DNA from: Dunaliella salina
Taxonomy: Eukaryota > Chlorophyta > Chlorophyceae > Chlamydomonadales > Dunaliellaceae
NCBI GenBank assembly: GCA_002284615.2
Contig: MU070745.1
Span: 8,398-21,727, forward strand
Direction of reading: 5' to 3'
Length of the DNA: 13,330 nucleotides
The position numbers and the translations under genes were made by a program. A model generated the notes under the pieces. It was given only the letters and a program-made list of their open reading frames with translations, was not told the DNA's origin and searched no databases. Shown piece after piece: positions 1-7,751 of the stretch (the stretch's first letter is position 1; each line of letters opens with the position of its first letter).

Positions 1-32
<32 letters not shown>

Positions 33-56
33 CGTGCGCGCACGCGCACGCATGCT
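1..56. repeat. (TG)15 microsatellite running into a GC-alternating palindrome
   Basis: Bases 1-30 are fifteen perfect TG units cut by the left edge of the window, so the true length is unknown. They run into an alternating purine/pyrimidine block that contains the self-complementary GTGCGCGCAC at 34-43. Long TG plus CG alternation is the classical composition for left-handed Z-DNA. It most likely lies within an intron upstream of the first visible viroplasmin exon. The tract gives an apparent Cys/Val reading frame, which is a repeat artefact. Confidence 0.95.
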
Positions 57-107
57 CATTTTCCGTTCAATGGCTGACTCATCTAACCCATGCCGATGAA
101 ATTGCAG

Positions 108-170
108 TACGCGAGGGCCGGCAAAAGGGGGTTTGGGAATCTTGGGCTTCAGTGCAGCCCCTTGTATCAG
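108..170 (+). CDS. Viroplasmin/RNase H1 hybrid-binding domain copy 1, first-half exon
   Basis: This internal exon encodes REGRQKGVWESWASVQPLVS. The order R-x-G-R, G-V-(Y/W)-x-S-W, V-x-G is the hallmark of the first half of the viroplasmin (Cauli_VI) domain, a small fold of RNase H1 and related proteins that binds RNA:DNA hybrid or dsRNA. The left edge is placed after the AG at 106-107 (aattgcag). The frame stays open upstream, but the residues there (H-A-D-E-I) do not look like the usual first strand, so a preceding exon left of the window probably supplies it. The right edge is CAG|GTGATT, leaving one base of a split Gly codon (phase 1). The 106-bp intron leads to the exon at 277. The start codon is not visible, so the gene is partial at its 5' end. 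Confidence 0.78.
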
Positions 171-276
171 GTGATTGCCTGGGACACCTCATAACAAATT
201 TCTTTTTGCTCATAAGCAAGGCATTCAATTGCATGAAGATTTGTCAGGTTCGGGGGCTGTGGTGATTCCTGTTCAG

Positions 277-360
277 GTTTTGCTGGCTGTGTCTTCAAGT
301 CTTTCCCTTCCAAAGAAGAGGCTGAGGCATTTGTGCGTGGAGACAGTCAAGGAGGGGCAG
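277..360 (+). CDS. Viroplasmin domain copy 1, second-half exon
   Basis: The exon encodes FAGCVFKSFPSKEEAEAFVR followed by a short Gly-rich tail. This matches the second half of the viroplasmin family: G-F-x-G-x-x-(F/Y)-K-x-F-x-x-x-E-E-A-x-x-F-V. The acceptor is cctgttcag|GT; its two bases complete the Gly codon left by the previous exon, giving V-S-G-F-A-G-C-V-F-K across the join, exactly the family register. The donor CAG|GTGCGT again splits a Gly codon after its first base. The exon is therefore 28 codons with phase-1 introns on both sides. With the previous exon it forms a nearly complete domain of about 50 residues. The identification rests on motif recognition; no profile search was run. 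Confidence 0.82.
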
Positions 361-589
361 GTGCGTAGCTGGACTTCCCTTGAATACAGAGGATGGGCTT
401 GATTTCCCAAGAAGAAGATCGACTTCGCTTCCTGCATGTGAGTGACCCTGCTGTGCATGTGGCTCCATTGATTTCGTCCTCACCCCCGTCCTGCTTTTCA
501 TAACATCCTTCACCAACAAGAGCTACCCGCAAGTAAATCCTTGAACACATCTACAAAGCCCTGGACTGTCATGTGCCTCTACTTTCCAG

Positions 590-694
590 GTGCCCCTAAG
601 CCAACGCGCTTTTTTGGTATTCGATACCCTTCCAATGTAGCTGGGGTGTACCAGAGTTGGGAGGTGGTCAAGCCTCTCGTACATGAAGTTTCAG
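590..694 (+). CDS. Viroplasmin domain copy 2, first-half exon
   Basis: The exon encodes a short A-P-K-P-T linker and then RFFGIRYPSNVAGVYQSWEV with V-H-E-V-S-G. It is a second, diverged copy of the same first half: aromatic first strand (F-F-G-I-R), G-V-Y-x-S-W, and V-S-G. The acceptor is ctactttccag|GT and the donor is CAG|GTGCGC. Both are phase 1, so it is in frame with copy 1 through the intron at 361-589. One or two extra residues sit between the Arg strand and G-V-Y compared with copy 1. Unlike copy 1, the first strand is in this exon. The 590-bp intron downstream lies at the same domain position as the intron inside copy 1. Confidence 0.76.
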
Positions 695-1284
695 GTGCGC
701 ATAGTCTGGATTGCACGACTCCCATGAAAAGCAGCAGTCGAGGAATGCTGCTGTGGGGTGTCAATGGCTGCAACGCCCACAGCACCCATTCTGTGAGTAG
801 GGGATCTTTGTTGTGGTCTGTTATGACTTGTGAATATTCTAAATGGGAAAGCTTTTGTGTGTTTTTCCTGCTGTGCATATGAGGCACAGGGTACAGTATG
901 GCTGAAGCCAGGTTGCAACGTTCTAATCAAGGGTCAAATGTTTTGAAAATCTTGATTGTAATTTCAAGCACTGTTGTCCTCAATGTTTTGGTAGCCTCAT
1001 ACATGACCTTGCACACAAGTAGTTTCCTGCACCAGGCCAACAGAAAAAGAAGCTTCATGCGGCTGCCCTTTGCCGACCAGTTTTGAACTTGGATAGCTTC
1101 TTGCTGTAAGAGCACTGCACTCTGTGATCCCCTGAAGCCTTGTCATAGCATACATAGGCGTGCCGGCATCTGCGCACTGTGCGCTCGAAAAGAGATTGTA
1201 TCATTGGATCTCAGCTCAGATTGCCACTCTGTCAGGAAAGCTGTTTGGTTGTCAATAAACCAATCCCTTCCTTTACATCACCAG

Positions 1285-1482
1285 GATCAGTTTTCAAGGG
1301 TGGATTTGCTACGGCAGAGGATGCTGTGAAATGGGTGCAAGAGGTTGTGCAGATGGTGGTCCACCCTCCTCAGGCTCCAGCCCCAGCCCGTCACCCAAGT
1401 GAGTCCACTACCAGATGGGCTGCGTGTGCAAAAGTCTTGTCAGCAACCAGTCCTGCTGCACAAGAAACGCCGTCTCAAGCAG
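1285..1482 (+). CDS. Viroplasmin domain copy 2, second-half exon plus Pro/Ala/Ser linker
   Basis: After the acceptor ccttcctttacatcaccag the exon encodes SVFKGGFATAEDAVKWVQEV. Joined to the previous exon it reads V-S-G-S-V-F-K-G-G-F-A-T-A-E-D-A, matching the F-K-x-F-x-T-x-E-(E/D)-A core of the viroplasmin domain. The rest is a low-complexity linker (V-V-H-P-P-Q-A-P-A-P-A, then Ser/Thr/Ala-rich). Two donors are plausible. AA|GTGAGT at 1399 is the stronger consensus and ends the exon at 1398. CAG|GTATGG at 1483 gives the longer exon listed here. Both are phase 1, so the downstream frame is unaffected. No RNase H catalytic domain (Asp-Glu-Asp-Asp) follows in the window, so this is not an ordinary RNase H1. 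Confidence 0.72.
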
Positions 1483-1705
1483 GTATGGTCTGTTGTTGGA
1501 GAGCATACTGGCCATTCTGTGTGCAAACATGCCAGGTCAAGCAATGATGGGGTCACTTTTTGCCAGCAAGATCATTCAGGAGTGCTTGTGGGATTGAATC
1601 AAACACGAAGAGGCACTAATGGGTGGATGGTGTCCATGCATATGCACTTGCTCCTGTTCATGTGATCGATTCTTTTATACCTCAGGGCTGAGGAATGCTT
1701 TCTAG

Positions 1706-2052
1706 GGTCAAGGAAGGGACACCGTAAGGGCCAAGGAGTAAGAAAAGTCTATCACGAAAGTGGTGCCCAGGTCAGGCCTTGCAAAGACTATCAAAATTGG
1801 GAGGCAGTGATGGTGGGCAGCCAGCCTGGAAGCTCCATGCAGGCACTTGCAGACCATGCAGCTGATCAGCTGATTTACTCAGGTGATGGCTGGAAACTAA
1901 ACCCAAGAAGAGAAGTCCGACTTCTCAGTCTTTGGCTGCAGCATGATGGCTGCCAGCCGTACAAAGAGAGGAGTAGCACAAGAGGTCCTTACAACAAAGC
2001 CAGCCAGAATTGTCGACAGAAGTATCACTCACGGGAGGCTGAACAATTGTAA
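1706..2052 (+). CDS. Candidate exon, unrecognised; possible alternative 3' end
   Basis: The frame stays open for 129 codons from 1666 and ends in TAA at 2050-2052. An acceptor at gctttctag (AG 1704-1705) would enter it in phase 1, matching the donors of the preceding viroplasmin exon. It encodes a basic start (S-R-K-G-H-R-K-G-Q-G), then VYHESGAQVRPCKDYQNWEA, then a Met/Ala/Asp-rich stretch. An internal CAG|GTGATG at 1883 could instead splice out of the frame in phase 1. Read through, it ends in a polar tail (Y-K-E-R-S-S-T-R, Y-H-S-R-E-A-E-Q-L). TGTAA, the poly(A) signal used by many chlorophytes, overlaps the stop at 2048-2052. No family is recognised. It may be a terminal or alternative exon, or a chance frame. 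Confidence 0.3.
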
Positions 2053-2414
2053 AAAAGAAACCCCTGAGCAAACCCATGTGGATGCTTGGTACATTTTTGC
2101 TTCAAGGGACTCTTTTTTATTAGTCCAACATTTTTTTCATGTTTGACCTAAATTTTTTCAGTGCAGAAACTAGTCAGGAAGGGAGGCTTGGTCTTCAAAA
2201 GAGGGGCTCAAGCCGCTCACTATGTATACTGCCACCAACCTGAGGAAGTCTAACCCTAGTTCAAGAGGCTTTTTGCAAATGCAGCTTGTGTTCAAGGTTG
2301 AGCTGCACCTGTTGCTGCGAGCGTTTTCTAAACATGCCTTTTCGGAGAGGAAAGTTGTTTAATGCACCTTGCAAGTCTACACACTGCACCAGAAGCCTTA
2401 ACATCTTTTGGAAC
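2053..2414. other. No supported gene; intron-like sequence
   Basis: A T-rich stretch (2108-2160) ending in ttttttcag resembles a polypyrimidine tract with an acceptor at 2159-2160. The phase-1 frame after it reads about 30 residues (KLVRKGGLVFKRGAQ and so on) to a TAA near 2251. This could be a small alternative exon, but it is too short to support. Nothing else stands out. Confidence 0.4.
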
Positions 2415-2498
2415 CCCAGTTCATCTTATGGCTAGTTCCCAGTTCATCTTATGGCTAGTTCCCAGTTCATCTTATCCCGGTTCATCTTATGGCTAGTT
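2415..2498. repeat. 23-bp tandem repeat, 3.6 copies
   Basis: The unit CCCAGTTCATCTTATGGCTAGTT occupies 2415-2437 and 2438-2460 identically. A copy truncated after 15 bases follows at 2461-2475, then a full copy with one A-to-G change at 2476-2498. The perfect identity of the first two copies suggests recent slippage or unequal exchange. Confidence 0.97.
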
Positions 2499-2851
2499 GT
2501 GCATGCAGAGCGTATGGGCAGATGGTGGGCTGGATGGCTCAGGCCTAGAAAGGCTTGGAAAACTTGTTGCAAACGTTCTGACAGTTCCAGCCACTGCCTC
2601 CCACAATCCTCTGTCCCCGTAGGGCTCCCTTTGAACGTGGCCAACAATCTCAGGGCAGGGGTTGCGCTGGATGGGCCAGGGCGGCCACTGTCAGCAATAC
2701 AGGGGGACAGGGGATCCTAGGGGCTCACACCTCGTGCATGGGGCTTTATCAAAAGAAGAGTTTGCGAGCTTCTTTCCTCAGTTCCCCTTGCTTGCCAGGA
2801 ATGGGAGGATACGAAAGTTACAATATGTGTTCCTATACATGCATAAGTTTA
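2499..2851. other. No supported gene
   Basis: The minus-strand frame over 2444-2647 and the plus frame over 2451-2720 are both open, but neither has recognisable domains, good splice sites or a convincing composition. Treated as intron or intergenic sequence. Confidence 0.4.
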
Positions 2852-3043
<192 letters not shown>

Positions 3044-3641
3044 ATACATAATAATTTGCATGAATAAATATAGTAACACATCCTGCAAAACAATCTATAC
3101 TAAACATTAGTAAGGGGTGCAGAATGACAGCAATGATTAGGAAAATTAATTACCTTAGAGAGTGGAAATGCTGTTGTAATAAAAGTTTGTTCCTGGGCGC
3201 AAAAAATGCTTGAACGGCCAAGAATGGGAAGTTTTTTGACCTATGTATTATGGAGTCTTTTTAGGCTGAGGAGTCAAAGCAGCAGGAGTCAATAGGGCTT
3301 GCTGTTCAGCCCAAGCAGTAATGTGTGTGACACAATGCTCATTTGTTGGGATAGTCAATTCCGTGTATGGACTTTGCAAATATGATGTACACGGATCAAA
3401 TGTGCATTTGCACGTACATACTGGCCCAAGCGTAATCTAATGTGTGGGTCTCAGAACTCAAAATCAAGTACTTGTCAACCATCGTGTCTTCTCTCTCCCC
3501 CCTGGATCCTCTCCCTTCAGAGGAAAATTGCTGAACAGGCACTACTCATCCACCATGTCTCCCTACCCCTTCTCCTCCTCCTCCTTCAAGTTAAAAATGC
3601 TCAGCATCATTTCCTCATCGGCTCCCTTCCTGCTGAGGCTG
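3044..3641. other. No supported gene; AT-rich then pyrimidine-rich intronic-type DNA
   Basis: AT-rich sequence to about 3250 gives way to mixed sequence. Pyrimidine-rich tracts ending in AG occur near 3490-3520 and 3560-3590 (a run of TCC triplets), so unrecognised acceptors are possible. Open plus frames after them (for example to a TGA near 3736) have no identifiable domain. Confidence 0.4.
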
Positions 3642-3857
3642 CTATTGGCGTGCACAAAAGCATCTTGTCTTGCGCGCTCTGCAAACCCAGGCGGCTTCTG
3701 GTCTTTGTGCACAAGCCAGAAGTTTCAAGAAGCTGATGCATCTGCCAAGGCCACCCGCTGTGCAATTGAGGAAGTGATTCTCTGCCCCTTCACATACTCC
3801 ATCTGGACAGGCTGAAAGTGTTGCCATCACTTGCCCTCCGTCATGCTTTAACGGCAA
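3642..3857 (-). other. Minus-strand Cys/His-rich open frame, possible retroelement zinc-knuckle remnant
   Basis: A 71-codon minus frame contains C-P-D-G-V-C-E-G-A-E-N-H-F-L-N-C. The order Cys, Cys, Glu, His, Cys loosely resembles the zinc-binding motif that follows reverse transcriptase in many LINEs (zf-RVT type). The surrounding residues do not confirm this and no polymerase motif is adjacent. It may be a very short relic or coincidence. Confidence 0.18.
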
Positions 3858-3870
3858 TTATATTCTTCAG

Positions 3871-3938
3871 AGCTTCCTGTTGGTTCCATCTCTGTTTGCT
3901 TCAAAGCTTCCTGTGGGGTCCACCTCTGCTTGCTCTCA
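3871..3938. repeat. 34-bp tandem duplication
   Basis: AGCTTCCTGT starts both halves, at 3871 and 3905. The halves continue in register (TGGTTCCATCTCTGTTTGCT against GGGGTCCACCTCTGCTTGCT) with a few substitutions. This is an old tandem duplication rather than a recent one. Confidence 0.9.
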
Positions 3939-3992
3939 GAATCAGGCTCTACTGCACCTGCCTCAGGAGAATTTCACCTGCCCCACGCGATA

Positions 3993-4080
3993 CCCCACTT
4001 TGAAGGGGCAATCAGGGTTTACTTTACACCCCTAAAAGGGGCCATCAGAATTTACCCCGCCCTTCCCCCCCAAAAGGGCC
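3993..4080. repeat. Short G/C-clamped minisatellite
   Basis: Two diverged units start with CCCC, have an A/T-containing loop, then GGGG, then CATCAG or AATCAG and a TTTAC end: 3993-4022 and 4029-4055. A third partial unit (CCCCCCCAAAAGGGCC) ends at 4080. Each unit can form a small CCCC/GGGG hairpin. The block lies in the intron or intergenic stretch before the acidic exon. Confidence 0.8.
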
Positions 4081-4464
4081 AAAATGTCAGAATGTGGTAA
4101 ATAAGTGTTTCCATATGACGTGTATATGCCGCTCTATATGTATTCTGTTGATGGCACGCATAGAATACATATGGACAGATGTTGCTGCATGTGAATTTCA
4201 ATGGAGTTTGGCCAACCCTCCTCATTAAAATTCTCTGAAGCATGTGGTTGTTTGCCCTATCAGAAAAATGCAGGACGCACAGCAGCAAACACTGAAGGGG
4301 CTGTGTGATTCCGGCAGAAAGCAAAAATGAAATTCAGATTCATGGTGATTGTCGGGCTCCTACAGAACCTGTCTGCAGTACCCATTTGTTAGAATTATGC
4401 ACCCTGCATGCCTCCTCTCTTCCCCCACGGTCATAGCAGGTCATAGCCTGCATTGCTGGTCTAG
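4081..4464. other. No supported gene; ends in splice acceptor region
   Basis: No recognisable coding frame. The last 60 bases are pyrimidine-rich (cctcctctcttccccc) and contain several candidate acceptors (AG at 4438-4439, 4463-4464 and 4478-4479) for the following acidic exon. Confidence 0.45.
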
Positions 4465-4983
4465 GTGTGCAATTGACAGCTGAGCGAGGACAGCTTGGTG
4501 GTGCCCTCAGGCTACAATGTCATCCACTCGCATCTGCAGGGGAGCTGCGCAGTCAACGTGGTTTGGCAGATGCTGGTAGGGACCAGCAGAGCCTTGTCAG
4601 GCAAGGGCCTGCGGCTGACGAGCACAGCCAGCAACAGCATGGGATTGCCAGCAACAGTCAGGGGCAAAGCAAGTCCTCAGGCACAACTGGTGATGGGGAG
4701 GGCAGTGGGACTGATTGTGGGATGGAGGAAGAGGAAAGCAGCGAGGAGCTGTCTGAGGAGGAGGAGGAGGAGGAGGAGGAGGAGGAGGTGGAGGAGGAGG
4801 AGGAAGAGGCTTGTGGCACCAAAGGCAGCTGCAATGATGAGGACAGCGGGGAGGGAGGTCCTTACAGACAAGGGAATGATGATGAGCAAGAGGGAGGTGT
4901 CAATGAGGAGGAGTATGAGCAAGCAGGGCAGGGGAGCAAGCGACAGAAGGTGACAAACACGGCTGCAGGGGAGCAGAAAGCAG
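4465..4983 (+). CDS. Gln/Ser- and Glu-rich acidic exon
   Basis: The exon has an open frame of about 172 codons. It opens with a Gln/Ala/Arg-rich part (L-T-A-E-R-G-Q-L-G-G-A), a Q-S-L-V-R-Q-G and Q-Q-Q-H low-complexity part, and a Ser/Gly stretch. An acidic run of eleven Glu, Val and six Glu follows, then alternating D/E/G blocks (N-D-E-D-S-G-E-G-G, N-D-D-E-Q-E-G-G) and a basic K-R-Q-K patch that could be a nuclear signal. The donor CAG|GTAAGG at 4984 is strong and phase 1. Acceptors at AG 4463-4464 or 4478-4479 both give phase 1; AG 4438-4439 would give phase 0. The exon is probably a disordered acidic linker. It sits in frame between the viroplasmin exons and the candidate exon at 6949, so it may belong to the same protein. 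Alternatively it belongs to an unrelated acidic nuclear protein. The minus-strand Leu-rich frame is its shadow. Confidence 0.55.
4755..4808 (+). repeat. GAG trinucleotide repeat in the acidic exon
   Basis: Eleven perfect GAG codons (4755-4787), one GTG and then four GAG, a GAA and a GAG encode the poly-Glu run. Using almost only GAG, not a GAG/GAA mix, indicates expansion by replication slippage inside coding sequence. Confidence 0.95.
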
Positions 4984-5550
4984 GTAAGGGCTGCAACAAT
5001 GGGCAGAGAGGGAGCTAGGCCTAGCACGTTTGATTTGCAACTTACGTTTCGCATGAGCTGCCAGCATGTCTCACAGCCATGCAGCACCCCTTTCCACAGG
5101 CGATATAAGCCGATGCATATGCTGCTGTCCAACAATATCAAAGGGCACAAAAGGGGGAGCACTGCACATATCAACGCTCAGCCCACGCCTGGAACTAAGC
5201 ACAGCACGGAAGGCAAATACTGCTGGGTTGAAAACTTGCTGTTCTGCAAAACATGAAATATTGTTCCAGCCTTCCAAATGCACATTCAACAACACAGCAA
5301 GAATGGGACAATGCATAGTGCATAATTGAAATTAAACTGGTCAGTGGAGGTTTCTTGCACCTCAAAAGCGTTCCATAATGTTGAAAAGAACAGGCCAAAA
5401 TCAGAAGGGGCACAAAGGAAAGGATTGAAGCGCCCTCCATCTCCTGCCGCATTTGCAACTGTTCACCACTTGCCATATTCTTTCAACTGCTAAAATCAAA
5501 CATGAAAGCACCCCCTACTAGACTATGCTGCCAGCTGTTACATACCTAGA
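4984..5550. other. Intron-like sequence after the acidic exon
   Basis: The segment starts with a GTAAGG donor. An acceptor at tttccacag (AG 5098-5099) opens a plus frame that runs in phase 1 to a TAA at about 5329 and encodes a Cys/Lys/Ser-rich stretch (D-I-S-R-C-I-C-C-C-P). It could be an alternative terminal exon, but nothing in it is recognisable. Confidence 0.35.
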
Positions 5551-5761
5551 TCATCCATACACTTCAACATACGCAGATACAACAATGGATAACTCCTTGT
5601 AACAAAAATATGTATCACCACCCCACACAGGAAGTTTCTTGATCCTCATGAAAGTGTCACCTATAGCTCCAAGCACAGAAAGGAAGGTGGCATAAGCTCT
5701 GAAAGTCTTCTCCATGAGATCATCACCTTGCAGGAACCTGATCATTGCTTGCTTTAGCCAC
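5551..5761 (-). CDS. Candidate minus-strand terminal exon, unrecognised
   Basis: The minus frame encodes WLKQAMIRFLQGDDLMEKTF, then RAYATFLSVLGAIGDTFMRI and KLPVWGGDTYFCYKELSIVV, ending at TGA. The residue mix is protein-like: alternating hydrophobic and charged positions and few repeats. An acceptor reading gcttttaacag lies just upstream on the minus strand and enters in phase 2; the open frame continues another 29 bases to 5790. No family is recognised. The adjacent minus frame at 5783-6031 is in another frame, so the two are either exons separated by a mis-seen intron or one old gene broken by a frameshift near 5785. Confidence 0.35.
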
Positions 5762-5782
5762 CTGTTAAAAGCCCATTTCACC

Positions 5783-6031
5783 TCATGCAAAAATACTTAA
5801 GGTGACTGCTCTGCTGACATCAAATGTGCAAGCAGTTGCCATGTATGGCTTCCAGAAGGAGCCCGATCCAGAAGAATTGCCATTTTTCTTTGGACCGCCT
5901 TCCTTTTTGTCTTGCATCTTAGTGCTTTGTACATGAATCAAGAGATCACAGAATTCTGGACACAGAGCATTGGAGGTGGGTTTGTCCATGCAAAATGATC
6001 TTATGGTAGCCTGAGTGTGCGCATGGACCAT
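5783..6031 (-). CDS. Candidate minus-strand exon upstream of the 5551 frame
   Basis: The minus frame encodes FCMDKPTSNALCPEFCDLLI, then a Lys/Gly/Ser-rich segment (K-E-G-G-P-K-K-N-G-N-S-S-G-S-G), then SFWKPYMATACTFDVSRAVT and a stop. An acceptor at gcgcacactcag on the minus strand would open it near 6009. The second half seems to continue in the +1 frame into the 5551-5761 frame (L-S-I-F then L-H-E-V-K-W), as expected of a decayed coding sequence with one indel. No domain is recognised. Confidence 0.28.
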   Translation of the reverse strand: MVHAHTQATIRSFCMDKPTSNALCPEFCDLLIHVQSTKMQDKKEGGPKKNGNSSGSGSFWKPYMATACTFDVSRAVTLSIFA

Positions 6032-6948
6032 TACAAGTGGAGGTATGTCTTACCGCGCTTGCAACCTGACAGTTCCAACAGGCATCAGATAGTGAGTGTG
6101 CAAAGATATTTACTGTGAAAACCCACCATGAAACTTTTGATGGCAGAGGACCCCAAATGCCTGATGGTGGCCAGAGGATGGTCCCCTGAAGTTGGAAAAC
6201 TAAATCTGGAGGCAGGCTTTGGGGGGAGTTGAAGGCTGCACTGAGCTCACACACCTAGGGCTACAGCCGACCGGCCTGTTCTTTAAGAGCATGACAGCAA
6301 CCAGGGAAGCTTGTGCGAGTGCAAGTGTACAAGTGTTATAAAACGTTTCTGCTATAGCTATTGCTGGATGGGAGGAGCGTATTTTTCAGGGGATGCGGGC
6401 TGAGCCGAGTCAGTGTGAACGCAGCTTGGCCCAGAAATTCCAGGAAGCTGCTACCTTTCACATGCCTCCAATATAGTCAAACCCCTCAAAAAGAAATACA
6501 TAAGACTTGCTCACAAAATAATTTACTTTGTGACAAAGGGGAAGGTAGGAAAATGCCCAGGAAGCTCCTATTATGAAGAAGATCTCTGCCTGACCACCCA
6601 GACACTCTTGGCCACCTTGGCCCAACCAAACCACCAACTTCTCCCTTTTCCAAGGCTTCTGTCAGAACACTGCTACAAGCTTTTGGGTAGAGTGGCAGAG
6701 CTAGCCCTCTTTTGCTCCCAAAAAACAGGCATGTTGTCGCATGCTCTCAGCATTAATGTCCAATAACCCACAGAACGCTTCAATAAGAATTCGATTTTTA
6801 TCCCTTTTTTTCATTTTTTTAATTGAAATGTCGTTGTTCAGCAATTCAGGACTTAGACCTGATTTGCCATATCTTTTGACTACCAAATCTCCAATCCTCT
6901 GCAAAAGATTGATTGACGTTTAGACTATTAGACAATTTGGACATTTAG
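6032..6948. other. No supported gene; polypyrimidine tract before exon at 6949
   Basis: Several short open frames on both strands (for example 5946-6254 minus and 6361-6576 plus) show no domain and no consistent splice structure. A T-rich run (6795-6822) lies about 130 bases before the candidate acceptor acatttag at 6941-6948. Confidence 0.4.
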
Positions 6949-7092
6949 AATCCCTGTGCAAAAGCAATACCATCCAAGAAGAAACGGCGTTTAAAGACTT
7001 TGAGTGGGTGGTTCGTCAGGCAGAGGATTCCAGTTTTCCTCTGAGGAAATTTATGAAAAGCGAGTGCCCAACAAGGACGTTGGAAATTTCAT
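6949..7092 (+). CDS. Candidate exon immediately upstream of the 3CxxC zinc finger
   Basis: The exon is 48 codons, entered in phase 1 after acatttag and left in phase 1 at CAT|GTGAGC, a good donor. It encodes E-S-L-C-K-S-N-T, then FKDFEWVVRQAEDSSFPLRK and F-M-K-S-E-C-P-T-R-T-L-E-I-S. The split codon at its end becomes Cys whichever acceptor (7494 or 7506) is used next. The frame also stays open beyond the donor to TGA at 7263-7265, so a retained-intron form is possible. The residue mix is protein-like and the phases agree with the exons on both sides, but there is no family match. Confidence 0.42.
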
Positions 7093-7493
7093 GTGAGCAC
7101 TGCGTTTACCGGCTGCACAATGCATGTGAAGGCTTTCAAACAGCTGTTGCAGAGCCCGGAATTGGCCGCACATTGCTGCTAATTTGGTCAAGATATGCTC
7201 TGCACATGCATGCCATCACTCTTTGCCGAAGCTCTTTCTGGCAAATCCTTATTCATGGGGTATGAGCCCCTAGATTTGTCTCCTTCCAATGTAGTTGTCA
7301 CCTTGTCACCCAGCACAGCCCCTGCCCTGAGGCTTAATACACAAGCCCAGAAGAAATTGCACGCCAGCCTTGTGATGTCAGGGGACAGATAAGGCCATGG
7401 GCAAAGTGATCCAAAATTTCTCTGCTTATAGCTGAGCAGGAGATGGCTAGCATGGCCTACGCACTTCCCCTTGCCCTGAAACTTGACATGCAG

Positions 7494-7627
7494 GCAATGC
7501 AACAGGTTTTCTTGGTGGTGGATTGGGGCTCACCCCCTATCAGGGAACCAACCGCATGTTTGGGCACTTCCGATGCACCTGTGGACGGCGGTGGTTTTCT
7601 GGGAATTCCTGGGCAGACTATGGCCAG
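7494..7627 (+). CDS. 3CxxC-type zinc finger, first exon of the domain
   Basis: The exon encodes a Gly-rich lead (F-L-G-G-G-L-G-L-T-P), then NRMFGHFRCTCGRRWFSGNS and W-A-D-Y-G-Q. The pattern F-G-x-F-x-C-x-C-G-R-x-W-x-S-G-x-x-W-A-x-x-G-Q is the first metal-binding half of the 3CxxC zinc-finger family (zf-3CxxC, seen in ZAR1, RTP and related proteins). The pair here is C-x-C, a common variant. The donor CAG|GTAAGC at 7628 is strong and phase 0. Acceptors at AG 7492-7493 or AG 7504-7505 both give phase 1 and differ by four residues. Overlapping frames on both strands are shadows. Confidence 0.85.
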
Positions 7628-7725
7628 GTAAGCATTCTTTGTGTACGCAACCAAAGTGGATCAAGATCTCTAGTTGGTTTGCAACATGCTCACTTGGGTC
7701 CCTGTCTTTCCCACTGCATACACAG

Positions 7726-7751
7726 GACTGTGAAGCATGCGGCAAGAACAT
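7726..7751 (+). CDS. 3CxxC zinc finger, 26-bp micro-exon
   Basis: After the acceptor gcatacacag the exon encodes D-C-E-A-C-G-K-N and two bases of the next codon. It supplies the second CxxC pair directly after W-A-D-Y-G-Q, as the family requires. The donor AT|GTGAGT at 7752 is near perfect. Phase 0 at the start and phase 2 at the end both agree with the neighbouring exons. An exon this short is easily missed by gene finders; without it the zinc site would be broken. Confidence 0.85.

Noticed and set aside
2..120. Cys/Val-repeat and Ala/His-rich protein reading from the left edge
   Set aside because: It is the translation of the TG and CG-alternating repeat. Only the part after 107 fits a known domain, and no Met start is present in that frame.
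590..1482. Ordinary RNase H1 gene
   Set aside because: I looked for the RNase H catalytic core (Y-T-D-G-x and the later Glu/Asp motifs) downstream on both strands and found none.
590..1482. Endogenous caulimovirus-like insertion
   Set aside because: The viroplasmin domain name comes from caulimovirus, but the copies here are split by spliceosomal-type introns and no other viral gene is nearby. A cellular gene is the simpler reading.
4677..5174. Leu-rich minus-strand protein resembling a membrane protein
   Set aside because: The Leu run is the reverse complement of the GAG repeat. The plus frame has the better splice donor and a typical acidic-linker composition.
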